Shown: one piece after another, positions 1 through 8,702 of the stretch
Layout of the letters: each line of letters opens with the position of its first letter
Numbering within the stretch: position 1 is the first letter of the stretch
Assembly: GCA_903952205.1 (NCBI GenBank)
Contig: CAJBEZ010000060.1
Coordinates: forward strand, 1 to 64,000
Length of the DNA: 64,000 nt
From: an uncultured Desulfomonile sp.
Lineage (GTDB): Bacteria > Desulfobacterota > Desulfomonilia > Desulfomonilales > Desulfomonilaceae
Direction of reading: 5' to 3'
Notes under the pieces: generated by a model
What the model was told of the DNA's origin: nothing
What the model saw: only the letters and a program-made list of their open reading frames with translations
Databases searched by the model: none
Translations under genes and position numbers: made by a program

Positions 1-1083
1 AGCCTTGAAACCGGGCGACTGCAATGATCCAAGGAACGCCAACTGTCGCGGTAAATCCCAACCTTTCGAGGTCATCGTTCCCAGACCCATCGCCATAAAA
101 TCCTGAATGTTCTTGCCCCACGTCGGAAAGATTCTAATGGCGGCGTTCATCTGCCCCGCGATCTCAGCCGCTTTGTTTGGCAACCAGTCGCTACTTGCCG
201 ATAACTTTGAAGCCCTCTCGCTAGGCGTCATCTTTGAAACAACTGCGTTCAACTGCCCCATAACAAGGTCAATTGCTTTTTCGGGATCTTTTATCTTCGT
301 CAGTTGACCAAGTTTTAGCGCCGTCTGTGTGACTTTGTTGAGGTTAGAAAATCCCGTTTCATTGACATCCAGGCTTGATCCTGTCTGGCTCGTCGCTTTC
401 ATATACTGATCCGATGAAATCGTCGGCAACTGACGGCTAAACTTAATGCCTTCCAACTCGGCCCTTTTTCTGTCAACCTTGTCAAAATCAATAGCGGTAA
501 GGTCCATGTTAGCGGAAGCGATCTTTTCTCTGGCGTTGCCCATGAGAATGCCTGTCCCAAGATAGGCCGTCGCATCTATAGCCTTGCTCATGGCCATGTA
601 ACGCAACATAAAATAACCGGGCTTAAAGCCGGATTGAGAGGCTGTCCGACCTTTCTTTTCTTTAGGCTCTTCCGGCATAGTGTCTTCCGGCAAAGGAACG
701 CCTCTATCGTCTCTTGCGCTTTTCCTTTTACGTCTACGTTCAACTATTGGAATAATTGCGTTTCCACCGGCGGATTCAGCGGCGTCGGCGGTTTGTTTCG
801 CTCTTCCTGCTATAGACCTGTCAACGTCAGCGAAAAGTCCCTGAAGGGAACGTTTTGATCTGGCGATAATCGACATGGATGTGGCAAGCCGTCTCATTTC
901 CGGATTAATTTTTTCAAGAGCGGCGGACAAACCTGACAGACCTGAACTCATGTCAGGTAATCCGGCGTTAGCGGCTTTTAGTGATTCCGACACCTTCACT
1001 AACGCCGTGGCCATGGTTTCGGCGGCGTTTATTACATTCTCCGCCCCCACAACGCCGAATTCTATGCCGATTCGTTGATTGAT
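1..1083 (-). CDS. Phage tail tape measure-like protein, N-terminal part (runs off left edge)
   Basis: The frame is open from about 1083 to the left edge and encodes roughly 360 residues. It opens with a helical N-terminus (VINAAETMATALVKVSES), followed by a basic stretch (ERRRKRKSARDD) and Ala/Ser-rich segments containing QYMKATSQTGSSLDVNET and AAEIAGQMNAAIR, resembling the start of TP901-type tape measure proteins. It directly follows the tail tube and tail assembly genes, the usual place for a tape measure, which fixes tail length and helps DNA ejection. The start is uncertain. There is no ATG, GTG or TTG near the strong AGGGAG at 1091-1096, which sits 7 nt before an in-frame ATC at 1081-1083. 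The first GTG is at 1048-1050 and the first ATG at 1012-1014. The C-terminal part lies outside the window. Confidence 0.6.
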   Translation of the reverse strand, partial: MNQRIGIEFGVVGAENVINAAETMATALVKVSESLKAANAGLPDMSSGLSGLSAALEKINPEMRRLATSMSIIARSKRSLQGLFADVDRSIAGRAKQTADAAESAGGNAIIPIVERRRKRKSARDDRGVPLPEDTMPEEPKEKKGRTASQSGFKPGYFMLRYMAMSKAIDATAYLGTGILMGNAREKIASANMDLTAIDFDKVDRKRAELEGIKFSRQLPTISSDQYMKATSQTGSSLDVNETGFSNLNKVTQTALKLGQLTKIKDPEKAIDLVMGQLNAVVSKMTPSERASKLSASSDWLPNKAAEIAGQMNAAIRIFPTWGKNIQDFMAMGLGTMTSKGWDLPRQLAFLGSLQSPGFKA

Positions 1084-1094
1084 TTTACTTCTCC

Positions 1095-1325
1095 CTAACC
1101 CGTAATCTGCGCCATCGCTCTACGTTCCACTTCAACCTGTTTTTTATACTTGTCCCATAGCCGCTTTCTGTCGGAAGACGGCCAACTCATGACTTCGTTT
1201 CGTGATTGTTTCAAGTGCCACATAAGATTAAAAATTTCCTGATCGAAATCGTCCAGGTCATAAAGACACGGCCTGCAAAGTGGGGATAAGTCTCTAAAAA
1301 CACTCTTGATGTCATTTGACGACAT
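1095..1325 (-). CDS. Small phage tail assembly protein
   Basis: This 76-residue charged, helical protein (DLDDFDQEIFNLMWHLKQ...RKRLWDKYKKQVEVERR) sits between a tail-assembly-like gene and the tape measure. Many tailed phages carry one or two small tail assembly chaperones between the tail tube and the tape measure, so position suggests that role. No diagnostic motif is visible and the function is inferred from synteny only. No frameshift fusion with the upstream gene is apparent. Confidence 0.55.
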   Translation of the reverse strand: MSSNDIKSVFRDLSPLCRPCLYDLDDFDQEIFNLMWHLKQSRNEVMSWPSSDRKRLWDKYKKQVEVERRAMAQITG

Positions 1326-1333
1326 TCCGTGAC

Positions 1334-2050
1334 TTATCCCTCCGGCAATAAAAAATCTTTATGCAGCAACATGTTAATTGACGTTTTTGTCTCACAAATA
1401 CCGCAACAGGCGATAATGGTCGTGTCGTATCCAGTCAGGAGTCTATTTCTCGCTTTACGGATCGCCTTGTGATCACGCAATTTTAACCGTATGACCTCTT
1501 CAAAACTGAACTCGGTCTTGCCGTCAATCGACCGCAAAGACTGATAATCAGCCTGATTCAGATCCAGACCGGATTGAGCCGCCTGGTTCGTGATCAACTC
1601 TTCCTTGTGACCGTTCAACATGCCGACAACCACGGAAAGCCCGGATCTTGGAAGTGTAACGGTTACGGTAGGGTCGATATTTCCCTGAAACTCAAGCGCC
1701 AGTTCCATAAAAGGCAATTGCTTGAGCGGGAAGTCTCCCGGTATGGTTTTGTTGCAGCCCGAACATCTGTATCTGAAATCAAATATCTCCCCATAGTTGA
1801 GCCTGTAAATCTCAACCGCAAGGTATTCCGAATCAGGTAAAAGCAAATCCTGGATATCGTCTCTCGTAACACACTGTTTGGCCCCCAGCGATTTGGTCAT
1901 GGAAGCGAGATAGTCTGGAATAAGTTCGTCAACCCGCTTATTGCGTTTTAGTAAAAGTCTATCCGAATGACCGTCGCCTTCCACGATTACGGCTTCAAGT
2001 TTACTGACAGGTAAGATAATCTCCCTGGCTGAAAGTTCTTCCCCCCCCAT
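1334..2050 (-). CDS. Phage tail assembly / baseplate-hub-like protein with zinc-binding cysteines
   Basis: The 238-residue protein has an N-terminal beta-rich part and two CxxC pairs (RCSGC near residue 95 and CCGIC near residue 215) that could bind zinc. Proteins with this arrangement (T4 gp26/gp51-like or tail assembly chaperone families) lie between tail tube and tape measure in contractile-tail phages, as here. The start codon is ATG followed immediately by a run of eight G in the coding sequence. An AGGAG about 9 nt upstream supports this start. The family assignment is by order and composition and is not certain. Confidence 0.5.
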   Translation of the reverse strand: MGGEELSAREIILPVSKLEAVIVEGDGHSDRLLLKRNKRVDELIPDYLASMTKSLGAKQCVTRDDIQDLLLPDSEYLAVEIYRLNYGEIFDFRYRCSGCNKTIPGDFPLKQLPFMELALEFQGNIDPTVTVTLPRSGLSVVVGMLNGHKEELITNQAAQSGLDLNQADYQSLRSIDGKTEFSFEEVIRLKLRDHKAIRKARNRLLTGYDTTIIACCGICETKTSINMLLHKDFLLPEG

Positions 2051-2054
2051 AATG

Positions 2055-2546
2055 TTACACTCCTATGCCTATCGCCCGTGGTTCTTTCCAGACATAGGCA
2101 ATATGAACTTCGTCGATTACGTTTTTATCTTTGCTTAAACTGTCCTTTTTCCCCTGTTTGTGTTCAATTGGAAAAGCCTGGTAATATTCTTCCGCTGTTA
2201 CAGGATTCTTGTTGTTATCAAGCTCGTAAAGCGTGAAATTCTTCATGTAAACATTTGTTGATCCGCCGCCGCCTGTTCTTGGGTTTTGAGCCTGATCCAT
2301 CCAGGAGTCCCAAAACATTCTGGCAATCCCGTCCAGCGGTCGCACGGCATACAGAATACAGTTGTCGAATGTAATCATTCCCGCTTCCTTGAACGGGTGA
2401 TTCATTCCAGCGCCGCCTCTTTCAGCTACGGCGTGATGGCGGCTTCCAGGATCAAAAGCCTGAACCAGAGCTGCCGGAAAGCCGTTAATTTCCACAAGGA
2501 AACGAAATTCCTTGGCTGTCGGCCCTGTGTAAACTTCTATCGCCAC
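2055..2546 (-). CDS. Phage tail tube protein (T4 gp19-like)
   Basis: This 163-residue protein opens with a strand pattern ending in FRFLVEINGFPAALVQAFDPG and continues with a long loop and a charged C-terminus, as in gp19-type tail tube proteins that polymerise inside the contractile sheath. It lies immediately downstream of the sheath gene, which is the standard order. The start is GTG at 2544-2546, preceded by GGGGGG at 2551-2556. Length is typical for the family. Confidence 0.75.
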   Translation of the reverse strand: MAIEVYTGPTAKEFRFLVEINGFPAALVQAFDPGSRHHAVAERGGAGMNHPFKEAGMITFDNCILYAVRPLDGIARMFWDSWMDQAQNPRTGGGGSTNVYMKNFTLYELDNNKNPVTAEEYYQAFPIEHKQGKKDSLSKDKNVIDEVHIAYVWKEPRAIGIGV

Positions 2547-2576
2547 GATTCCCCCCTATATTTTGTTAGGTTTTCG

Positions 2577-4820
2577 TTACATTCTTACCCAGGCGGGCAG
2601 ATCTTTCAGGACTTCATAGGTAGCGAAAGATTCCCCTGTGCGTGTGGCCCCAACTACCATGTCGATATACCTGGCCACTCTGGTCGGCTGTATTAATGCT
2701 CTGGCCTTGCAAATACCCTGATCCATTTCCAGACCACTATTCAGGACTGCGCCTTTAAGTTCCCCTCCGGATATTGAGGCGTCACGATCCGTCTGCAAAA
2801 GGTAGGCGTAGATGCAATTTTCAGCTTGCCAGTTGTCAAAGGCGGGTTGTAGCTCCCGATGCATCGCCCTCCACATAAACGGAGCGTTAGGCGCAAACAC
2901 ATAGCCCCTAAGAAGCGGCGTAACTGATTTTCTGACCAGGGTCATGAACCGGACAACATTCAGATCCCTAAACGGAGAAACACCAAGCTGCGTGGTAAAC
3001 TGTTCCCAAAAGAGGGCCTTGCGGCTGCCCTGATTTCTGGTTATCTGAAGATAGTTTATGCCGGAATTACTAAATAGATCCTGAAAGCCACGAGTCTCAG
3101 CGACATTGAAGTCCAAACCCTCAACGAGTTTTACAACCCCTCTTTCTTCCCCGACCGGAGCGTAACTTTCGTTGTAATTTGTGTCCGTAAAAGCGAGACA
3201 GGACGCAAAATGGCCCAGATTGGATATGTTCTTCCGGGAGTCATCCCGGCTGTCGTAACAAAGAGGTCTTCCGTAAAAAAGGCAAAATCTGTGAGAATCC
3301 AGAGGAGCGTGACTGTAAGTCGGCGGCTCGGCCATTCTCCATTTTTTAGCTTCCAGTGGGGCCATGCCCACGGGGAAGTTCCCGTAACCAATGAGATCCC
3401 CCCTGTCTTCACAATACGCCGCAAGCGCCTGATAGACTGTTATTGACGTGCTTCCAGGGATACAAATGTCCATTGCCAGGTCTGTTTTGTCCGCGGCGAA
3501 AAATCCGGTTTTGGAATATTGATCCCCGACCCAGTCGCCATCGGTCCATCCAGTTAATCCGTCAGATCCGCCGGACAGATAAACACCGTCAGCGTTCACC
3601 GCAGGTCTGTTTGTAGGACTCACATTTGTTGAATTAAGATCTTCAACCTGAACCAGAGCCCCTCGCTGATTTATGTAATTGACCACGTATCTGTCGGATT
3701 CAGGGTCCATGCTAACGTCAGGATAAAGAGCGTTCAACTGGCTTTGTTTGTCGTAAGTCACCAGAACGTTGAACAGGCTGCCCGGCTTCAGGACCGAATC
3801 GGTATGATAAATTTTGATCGAATCACCGAAAACGCCCTGACTTGCGGCTGTGTATCTCAAAGTAGGTTGAGCCGCCCCCGCTGTCCCGGAATGAACTGCG
3901 TTGTCAAATCCGAGCAATGTAGCCGCCGTTGAGCCTGATTTAACCTGAACAGATGAACTCAAGCCCGTTGTGTTTGAAGTAATTGAAAAAGCGCCTAAAG
4001 CGGCGACTGCGATCGCATTGGTCAACCCTGCAAGATCGGCCACAACTTGAGCCGAAGTTCTTATTCCAGGCGTTAGGGTAAAAGTTTGATCGGCTCCCCC
4101 GTCAATTGATACAACTAGAGAATTCTGCCCGGGAATCGCGGCGTAAACGCCTATAATAATCCCCAACACGGAATAGCAATCCTCTGAAACTGTTTTGACC
4201 GTCAGGCTGTCACTGGCGTTGTTCGCTGCCAGTTTTATTTTGCCATCCACAACACTGGCGGTTAATCCGGTCGAGGCTGCGTTAATCTGTCCGGCGACTG
4301 CAATGCCTGTAAGATTTGAACCACTGAGAGTTATTGGTTGATCTGCGCCGCCGCCCACTGCGATTATCATTTTGTCGGCTGTGTCAAAGCCAAACGTGAA
4401 ATTCTCAACTTCTGTCCCTGTTACGGACCCGGCGGTTGGAGCGATGATATTCCAGGCTCCCGCGCCTGAAACAACATTTCCACTTGTAGGAATGTCGCCC
4501 CTGTCGTTAACCGTAGTTGTCGAACATGTCGCTGTTACGGTGTTTTGATCGGTTACGTCCGTGCAGTGAGCTACACGAATGGCAATAAACTTGGCTCCCT
4601 GAAGTAGTCCCATTTTCAGAACTAACGGATCAGTAGAATAACTCCAGGTTGAACCGAATGTCCGTTCAAATTCATCCCAGCTTGCTATGGGAACAGGTTC
4701 CCATAATGGCCCCCTTTCACATTTTATGACGACAATCATGTAACCCTTGTTTATCAGATCGACGTAAATCGCCAGATCAGCCGTTGTGACAATAGCTCGC
4801 GCCGCCCCACTTATCGCCAT
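2577..4820 (-). CDS. Phage tail sheath protein with two inserted repeat domains
   Basis: The 747-residue protein has the sheath hallmarks: an N-terminal strand-rich domain, a central SGGSDGLTGWTDGDWVG segment, and a C-terminal polymerisation domain (GINYLQITRNQG, RFMTLVRKSV, NWQAENCIYAYLLQTDRDASISGGEL). The contractile sheath surrounds the tail tube and drives injection. It is longer than simple sheaths because residues about 150-225 and 235-306 form two copies of a beta-rich domain (GGADQxxTLxxG, xIN/xDLxG, VLG or LLGF end) likely displayed on the outside. The same domain occurs in the capsid-associated protein at 8703-9386. The gene overlaps the stop of the preceding 97-residue ORF (TAATG). 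Confidence 0.88.
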   Translation of the reverse strand: MAISGAARAIVTTADLAIYVDLINKGYMIVVIKCERGPLWEPVPIASWDEFERTFGSTWSYSTDPLVLKMGLLQGAKFIAIRVAHCTDVTDQNTVTATCSTTTVNDRGDIPTSGNVVSGAGAWNIIAPTAGSVTGTEVENFTFGFDTADKMIIAVGGGADQPITLSGSNLTGIAVAGQINAASTGLTASVVDGKIKLAANNASDSLTVKTVSEDCYSVLGIIIGVYAAIPGQNSLVVSIDGGADQTFTLTPGIRTSAQVVADLAGLTNAIAVAALGAFSITSNTTGLSSSVQVKSGSTAATLLGFDNAVHSGTAGAAQPTLRYTAASQGVFGDSIKIYHTDSVLKPGSLFNVLVTYDKQSQLNALYPDVSMDPESDRYVVNYINQRGALVQVEDLNSTNVSPTNRPAVNADGVYLSGGSDGLTGWTDGDWVGDQYSKTGFFAADKTDLAMDICIPGSTSITVYQALAAYCEDRGDLIGYGNFPVGMAPLEAKKWRMAEPPTYSHAPLDSHRFCLFYGRPLCYDSRDDSRKNISNLGHFASCLAFTDTNYNESYAPVGEERGVVKLVEGLDFNVAETRGFQDLFSNSGINYLQITRNQGSRKALFWEQFTTQLGVSPFRDLNVVRFMTLVRKSVTPLLRGYVFAPNAPFMWRAMHRELQPAFDNWQAENCIYAYLLQTDRDASISGGELKGAVLNSGLEMDQGICKARALIQPTRVARYIDMVVGATRTGESFATYEVLKDLPAWVRM

Positions 4821-5113
4821 TACACCGCCTCCTCAATAGCAATTTCTTTTTTTTGGGGTGGCTTAATGGCTGCCGCTTTTTTTACCCATTCAGGAATCAG
4901 ATTCTTGGAAATGAAATCCGAGATATGGTCTGAGCCGGTTCTGCTAAACGGAGCTAGAGATACGCTGTTGCCATCACTTAGCGGAATGTCTCTTTCTACT
5001 GGTAGGAAATTGATTATCCTGGCGGTTCCAGGGATAGGGCCGCCGGTCAATGGCGGCGAAGACTCTTTTAAAATCGGCTCTTCAACCGCCAAAGGCTCAT
5101 TTCTTTTCGACAT
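4820..5113 (-). CDS. Hypothetical phage protein (97 aa)
   Basis: This small acidic/proline-rich protein lies just upstream of the sheath gene and overlaps its start, so the two are translationally coupled. It contains a PERD-type strand (RIINFLPVERDIPLSDG) and a helical C-terminus rich in Lys and Glu. Small genes at this location are common in Mu-like and related phages, but no function is recognisable. A seven-G run (5118-5124) lies 7 nt before the ATG and acts as the likely ribosome-binding site. Confidence 0.6.
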   Translation of the reverse strand: MSKRNEPLAVEEPILKESSPPLTGGPIPGTARIINFLPVERDIPLSDGNSVSLAPFSRTGSDHISDFISKNLIPEWVKKAAAIKPPQKKEIAIEEAV

Positions 5114-5141
5114 GCAAACACCCCCCCGATGTCTTTATTAA

Positions 5142-5726
5142 TTAAGTTGGATAGTTAAACGTCTCTTCCTTAAAATCAATTACACCTATCGGCTTAACCA
5201 GTCTTGACTCCAATCGCTCTAACCATAAGTCACAAACCATAAGCATTATTGATGTTTTAAATAATGGTAAATCCAGTTCATCAAGATTGGAAACATCTTC
5301 ATAGTAAAAAAGCGGGCATTGCCCGTTAATGTTTGGCGAATATTCAGGTGGAATAGCCTGCATGAACATTTCCCATAGCCATGTGGCGTGTTCCGGTTTT
5401 GTGGCCTGAGTCTGAACCTCATAAAGAAGGTCAATAGGCGTAGGGTAGGGTTTCTCTAAATAGCTTTCCGGCCCTGTCATCGTTCCCCCGCCCAGACTTT
5501 TAGGTAATTCAATGGTAATTTGTTTGTCGCTTGGAACGTAAACGTAATGCCCGTCCCGTTTATCCTGTTCCCGAATAAAAAAACGGTGACGACAAACACA
5601 ATAATTTGGATAAACAGGCTCCTTGTGTTCGCGTTCCGCTATGTAAGGGTAAACCCTAACAGACTTCCCGTTAAATTTGATTGCCCCCAAACGTGAATAA
5701 ATATGTTGATCAATTAACGATATCAA
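5142..5726 (-). CDS. Phage head-tail connector/tail terminator-like protein
   Basis: The 194-residue protein starts with TTG (5724-5726). Its position between the morphogenesis protein and the sheath operon is that of a tail terminator or minor tail protein. Visible features are an N-terminal helix (LIDQHIYSRLGAI), basic mid-section, and an aromatic C-terminus. No catalytic motif is seen; the role is inferred from gene order only. Confidence 0.5.
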   Translation of the reverse strand: MISLIDQHIYSRLGAIKFNGKSVRVYPYIAEREHKEPVYPNYCVCRHRFFIREQDKRDGHYVYVPSDKQITIELPKSLGGGTMTGPESYLEKPYPTPIDLLYEVQTQATKPEHATWLWEMFMQAIPPEYSPNINGQCPLFYYEDVSNLDELDLPLFKTSIMLMVCDLWLERLESRLVKPIGVIDFKEETFNYPT

Positions 5727-5727
5727 A

Positions 5728-6330
5728 TTACCAGTTCTTCTTTATATGTTTCAGAAGCTGATCGAAATTCATGTCCTGGCCAAAAGCTTTCAGCAGGGCC
5801 TTATGGTATTCATAAACCACGACCATTTCCTGTTGTTTGGCGATAGGCTTAAATATTGGCCTGGCTCCTCTTGCTACGCCTCTCTCGTGCAGGTCTACAA
5901 CCGAGGCTATTGACCTTGGCCCGGTAGATTTAAACCGTTTACCCTTTGTTCTGATCCGCTTTCCGTTTTCGCCTTTAACGCCCACAATCCCTGACATGTA
6001 GCGTGGATACATGGCGGTAGGGTTAATCCCAACTACGCCGCCATATTCAAATGAAGGCCCCCCATATTTAAACTGGATTGCATTCCACATCCTGTGAGTC
6101 CGAAGCATAATTCTTGGGTCCAGACCCATTCGGATTTTCCACTTTTTATACTTTGCGCTAAGAGCCGGAAAATTCTGGCGTAGAATGTTTTCTTTAATAG
6201 CCTGATCGAGCTTGCGTCCCGCAACTATCGTATGAGTTTTTAATAACGTAGGAAATCGGCGGCCAACATTGGAAAGAGATCGTGTTAGCTGATCGAGCCC
6301 ACGGGTTTTTATTGAAACCTTGAACGCCAT
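5728..6330 (-). CDS. Phage virion morphogenesis / tail completion protein
   Basis: This 200-residue basic protein begins with FKVSIKTRGLDQLTRSLSNVG and includes FPALSAKYKKWKIRMGLDPRIMLRTHRMWNAI, a pattern shared with Mu gpG-like virion morphogenesis and HK97 gp10-like completion proteins that join head and tail. A VVDLHERGVARGARPIFKPI segment near the C-terminus is typical of that fold. Its place between the capsid-proximal genes and the sheath supports the assignment. Confidence 0.65.
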   Translation of the reverse strand: MAFKVSIKTRGLDQLTRSLSNVGRRFPTLLKTHTIVAGRKLDQAIKENILRQNFPALSAKYKKWKIRMGLDPRIMLRTHRMWNAIQFKYGGPSFEYGGVVGINPTAMYPRYMSGIVGVKGENGKRIRTKGKRFKSTGPRSIASVVDLHERGVARGARPIFKPIAKQQEMVVVYEYHKALLKAFGQDMNFDQLLKHIKKNW

Positions 6331-6333
6331 ACG

Positions 6334-6762
6334 TTAAGTCGTCTCCCAGGTAAACGAGCTTCCCGCCTGAGTTCTGTTAAGCTCAACAGCCCGTCTCAAT
6401 CGAATTCTTACAATGTTATGGATGCCCGAAATCGGAACCAGTTTGGTTTGAAGTTTGTCGTGTTCAGAAAAATCCCAACGTTCCGATTCAATCATAAAAT
6501 GATCTGCTACGTTTATAACGACTTGCTTGGAAGTTAATTCCAGTTTTGAAATTATCGCTTCCCTTACGTCGCCGTCTTTTACGCCGCCCTTATCCACCTT
6601 GATCCCCTCTTTGGCTTCGATTAACGAATCGTAAAGCAAACAGGTAATCTCAGTTGAAACCCCTGATTCAGCGCTAACGTGAGTCATTTTATCTTCAGCC
6701 AACATTGTCACAGCCTCACAAATGGCGGCGGCTATTTGCTGTTTGTCGGAAGAATTAAGCAT
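6334..6762 (-). CDS. Hypothetical phage connector-region protein (142 aa)
   Basis: The protein has a helical N-terminus followed by a strand-rich C-terminus (MIESERWDFSEHDKLQTKLVPISGIHNIVRIRLRRAVELN). It overlaps the preceding gene by 8 bp and lies among small head-completion genes. No family is recognised; by position it may be a minor head or adaptor protein. Confidence 0.5.
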   Translation of the reverse strand: MLNSSDKQQIAAAICEAVTMLAEDKMTHVSAESGVSTEITCLLYDSLIEAKEGIKVDKGGVKDGDVREAIISKLELTSKQVVINVADHFMIESERWDFSEHDKLQTKLVPISGIHNIVRIRLRRAVELNRTQAGSSFTWETT

Positions 6763-7159
6763 CGGGTCTGAACGCCTTAACTCCCACTAAAGGGTAAGCT
6801 GGAAGTTGTAGTGTCATGTCATCAGGAGCGGCTTCTTTTGCGGCTCTTTCAAGTTGATCGTTCACTTCTTTTTCCAGTTGGACTAAAAACTTTTCGGCGG
6901 CCTGGAATTCCGCGTCAGCCACTCCGCCCTTCGCTTTTTTGATCCGTTTGGCAAAGGTCAAAATCAGTCTGGGAATCATCGCTTTTAAGGTAAGAAGACT
7001 TACATAAACCCTTTGCTGATCGGATAATGCAGCGCCGACCCAACTATGTAACGCAGTAACAGCCTCAACCTGTCTTGAAACGGCCAGGCTTAGAGTTGGG
7101 TCAAGCGCAATAACAGGATCAAGTTGATCCATTACCAGTTGAGTGGAATCAATGCTCAC
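6755..7159 (-). CDS. Hypothetical phage protein, helical (134 aa)
   Basis: This 134-residue, mostly alpha-helical protein starts with GTG (7157-7159) and overlaps the upstream gene by 4 nt (GTGA), indicating translational coupling. A basic patch FAKRIKKAKGG is followed by a helix (AEFQAAEKFLVQLEKEVNDQLERAAKEA). A head-tail adaptor (gp6-like) role would fit its position, but no motif proves it. Confidence 0.5.
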   Translation of the reverse strand: MSIDSTQLVMDQLDPVIALDPTLSLAVSRQVEAVTALHSWVGAALSDQQRVYVSLLTLKAMIPRLILTFAKRIKKAKGGVADAEFQAAEKFLVQLEKEVNDQLERAAKEAAPDDMTLQLPAYPLVGVKAFRPDA

Positions 7160-7548
7160 TGCGCCGCCTTTGCCTCAAACTCGGTTAAAAGATTAATCAA
7201 CTCGGCCCTGTCCTGCTTGCGGCTGTAACTTAGCCCGACATCCCTGCACAGTTTTCGGAGATCAGACACAGACAATCCGTCGAACTGTCTTTCCGAAATA
7301 TTATCAGTTTCCTGAAGTTCTACTGTCGCCTGTGTCTGAACCTCTCCCCCCTCCGGTTCCTCAATCAGGAACCGGGCCACGGTTTTCTCCCTGTTAAACC
7401 TGACCAGCCCCCCACCGCTTAACCAGTCTCTTGTGAGTTTACCGATGGGCTCTGGTAGTGGCTTCTCCTGGTCAAATTTAAGGGAAAACCCAGTCTCCGG
7501 GTCCACAAAGAACCCGGATTCATTGCGAAGTCTTATGAAAACGCTCAC
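7156..7548 (-). CDS. Phage protein with C-terminal HeH/SAP-like helix-extension-helix
   Basis: The 130-residue protein starts with GTG and contains a C-terminal segment (DGLSVSDLRKLCRDVGLSY..DRAELINLL) matching the HeH/LEM/SAP-like helix-extension-helix seen in phage small structural proteins. The N-terminal half (RLRNESGFFVDPETGFSL) is strand-rich. It lies immediately downstream of the major capsid gene. The function is unknown; HeH domains can bind nucleic acid. Confidence 0.55.
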   Translation of the reverse strand: MSVFIRLRNESGFFVDPETGFSLKFDQEKPLPEPIGKLTRDWLSGGGLVRFNREKTVARFLIEEPEGGEVQTQATVELQETDNISERQFDGLSVSDLRKLCRDVGLSYSRKQDRAELINLLTEFEAKAAQ

Positions 7549-7563
7549 GGCTTACCTCTCAAA

Positions 7564-8667
7564 TCAGGTTAAAGGCGTCATCCAGGTCGGGAACCCGTTG
7601 TCCGCAAACGAAATGGATTTGTCCAGTATGATTCGGGCCATGCGTTCCGTGGTCGCAAAACTCGACAGGATCGATATCGCCGTCCCGGAAATCTGGCGCA
7701 TCACTATGCGGTCGGACTCAACCATTAATGGTCGGAAAACCAGCTCGATCATCGCCTGTGCCGGGTCAATCATCAGGATCTGATCGTCACCGATATTGGA
7801 ACTTATGATGTGCGGCAACGAACTCGGGATAACCCAGTTTCTGCTCTGTAGACCGACCGCCGCCTGGCCAAGTCCCCCGTTCGTAGGCTTGAACTCGGAA
7901 AGCGCAAGAAGCGTGTTGGCCATTTTCTCGTTGGTTACGAGAGTTCCCCAGTTCTGTGAAATTAGTCTCGATCTCACCCAGACATTAACGAAATCCGCAA
8001 AAGTTAAAGTCCCCGCAGTCGCCACACCAACGATAGGGCAGGTGTCAGAACCGTCATTCTGGTCACCTGACACCAGCGTGCTGATGGCGTCAGCGTGGAG
8101 CAACGCCCCAAGTTCAACCCCGACCCGCTGCAACCAGTGTCTCGCAATGGGCAGTTTCACCGACAGTATAAGCTCGTCAGTCCACTCAAGGGCCCGCGCT
8201 TTCTTGCTCACCCTCACGGTTTTGTATCCCCATGTGAACTTACTCGTCGGTATGGTTTCCGCTTCACCGATTGGCAATAATTTCGGGTTCTCGTAGTCGA
8301 TCCAGGGACTCGTCACGACCAGTGAATCAACATTCTCCGTGGCCGCCACAAGATCCTTGTAATTGACGTTCAGCTCCATCCCTCTCACGACAAACTGTCT
8401 TATGATTTCAGGAGCCAGATATTTGTAATCGTTGGACAGGCTTAAAAGGTTGTCCAGAGATATTCTCTCAGGATCAACCCCGATATCCGAAAACAGGTCC
8501 CTCAACGTTAGAAGGTCCCCGTTGGCTCTTGTCAGTTTCAACCTGGTCTGCATGAACTTTTCCAGGTCAATTTCCTTGCCCGCTACACCGTCTGAGCCGC
8601 GATAGGTCTTTAACGGTTCAATTACTTTTTCTTTAAAAGTAAATTGCAGTCCGAGTTCTCCCCCCAT
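7564..8667 (-). CDS. Major capsid protein (HK97 fold)
   Basis: This 367-residue protein is consistent with an HK97-fold capsid protein: an N-terminal arm, a spine helix region, and strand-rich P- and A-domain segments (TIPTSKFTWGYKTVRVSKKARALEWTDE..., LVTNEKMANTLLALSEF, ILMIDPAQAMIELVFRPL). It is encoded next to the decoration and protease/scaffold genes. A GGGGGG run (8654-8659 region) precedes the ATG by about 8 nt and a second G run directly follows it in the coding sequence. Confidence 0.85.
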   Translation of the reverse strand: MGGELGLQFTFKEKVIEPLKTYRGSDGVAGKEIDLEKFMQTRLKLTRANGDLLTLRDLFSDIGVDPERISLDNLLSLSNDYKYLAPEIIRQFVVRGMELNVNYKDLVAATENVDSLVVTSPWIDYENPKLLPIGEAETIPTSKFTWGYKTVRVSKKARALEWTDELILSVKLPIARHWLQRVGVELGALLHADAISTLVSGDQNDGSDTCPIVGVATAGTLTFADFVNVWVRSRLISQNWGTLVTNEKMANTLLALSEFKPTNGGLGQAAVGLQSRNWVIPSSLPHIISSNIGDDQILMIDPAQAMIELVFRPLMVESDRIVMRQISGTAISILSSFATTERMARIILDKSISFADNGFPTWMTPLT

Positions 8668-8702
8668 TTATTCATCCCCCCGTATTCAGTTTTTATAGTT
8701 GG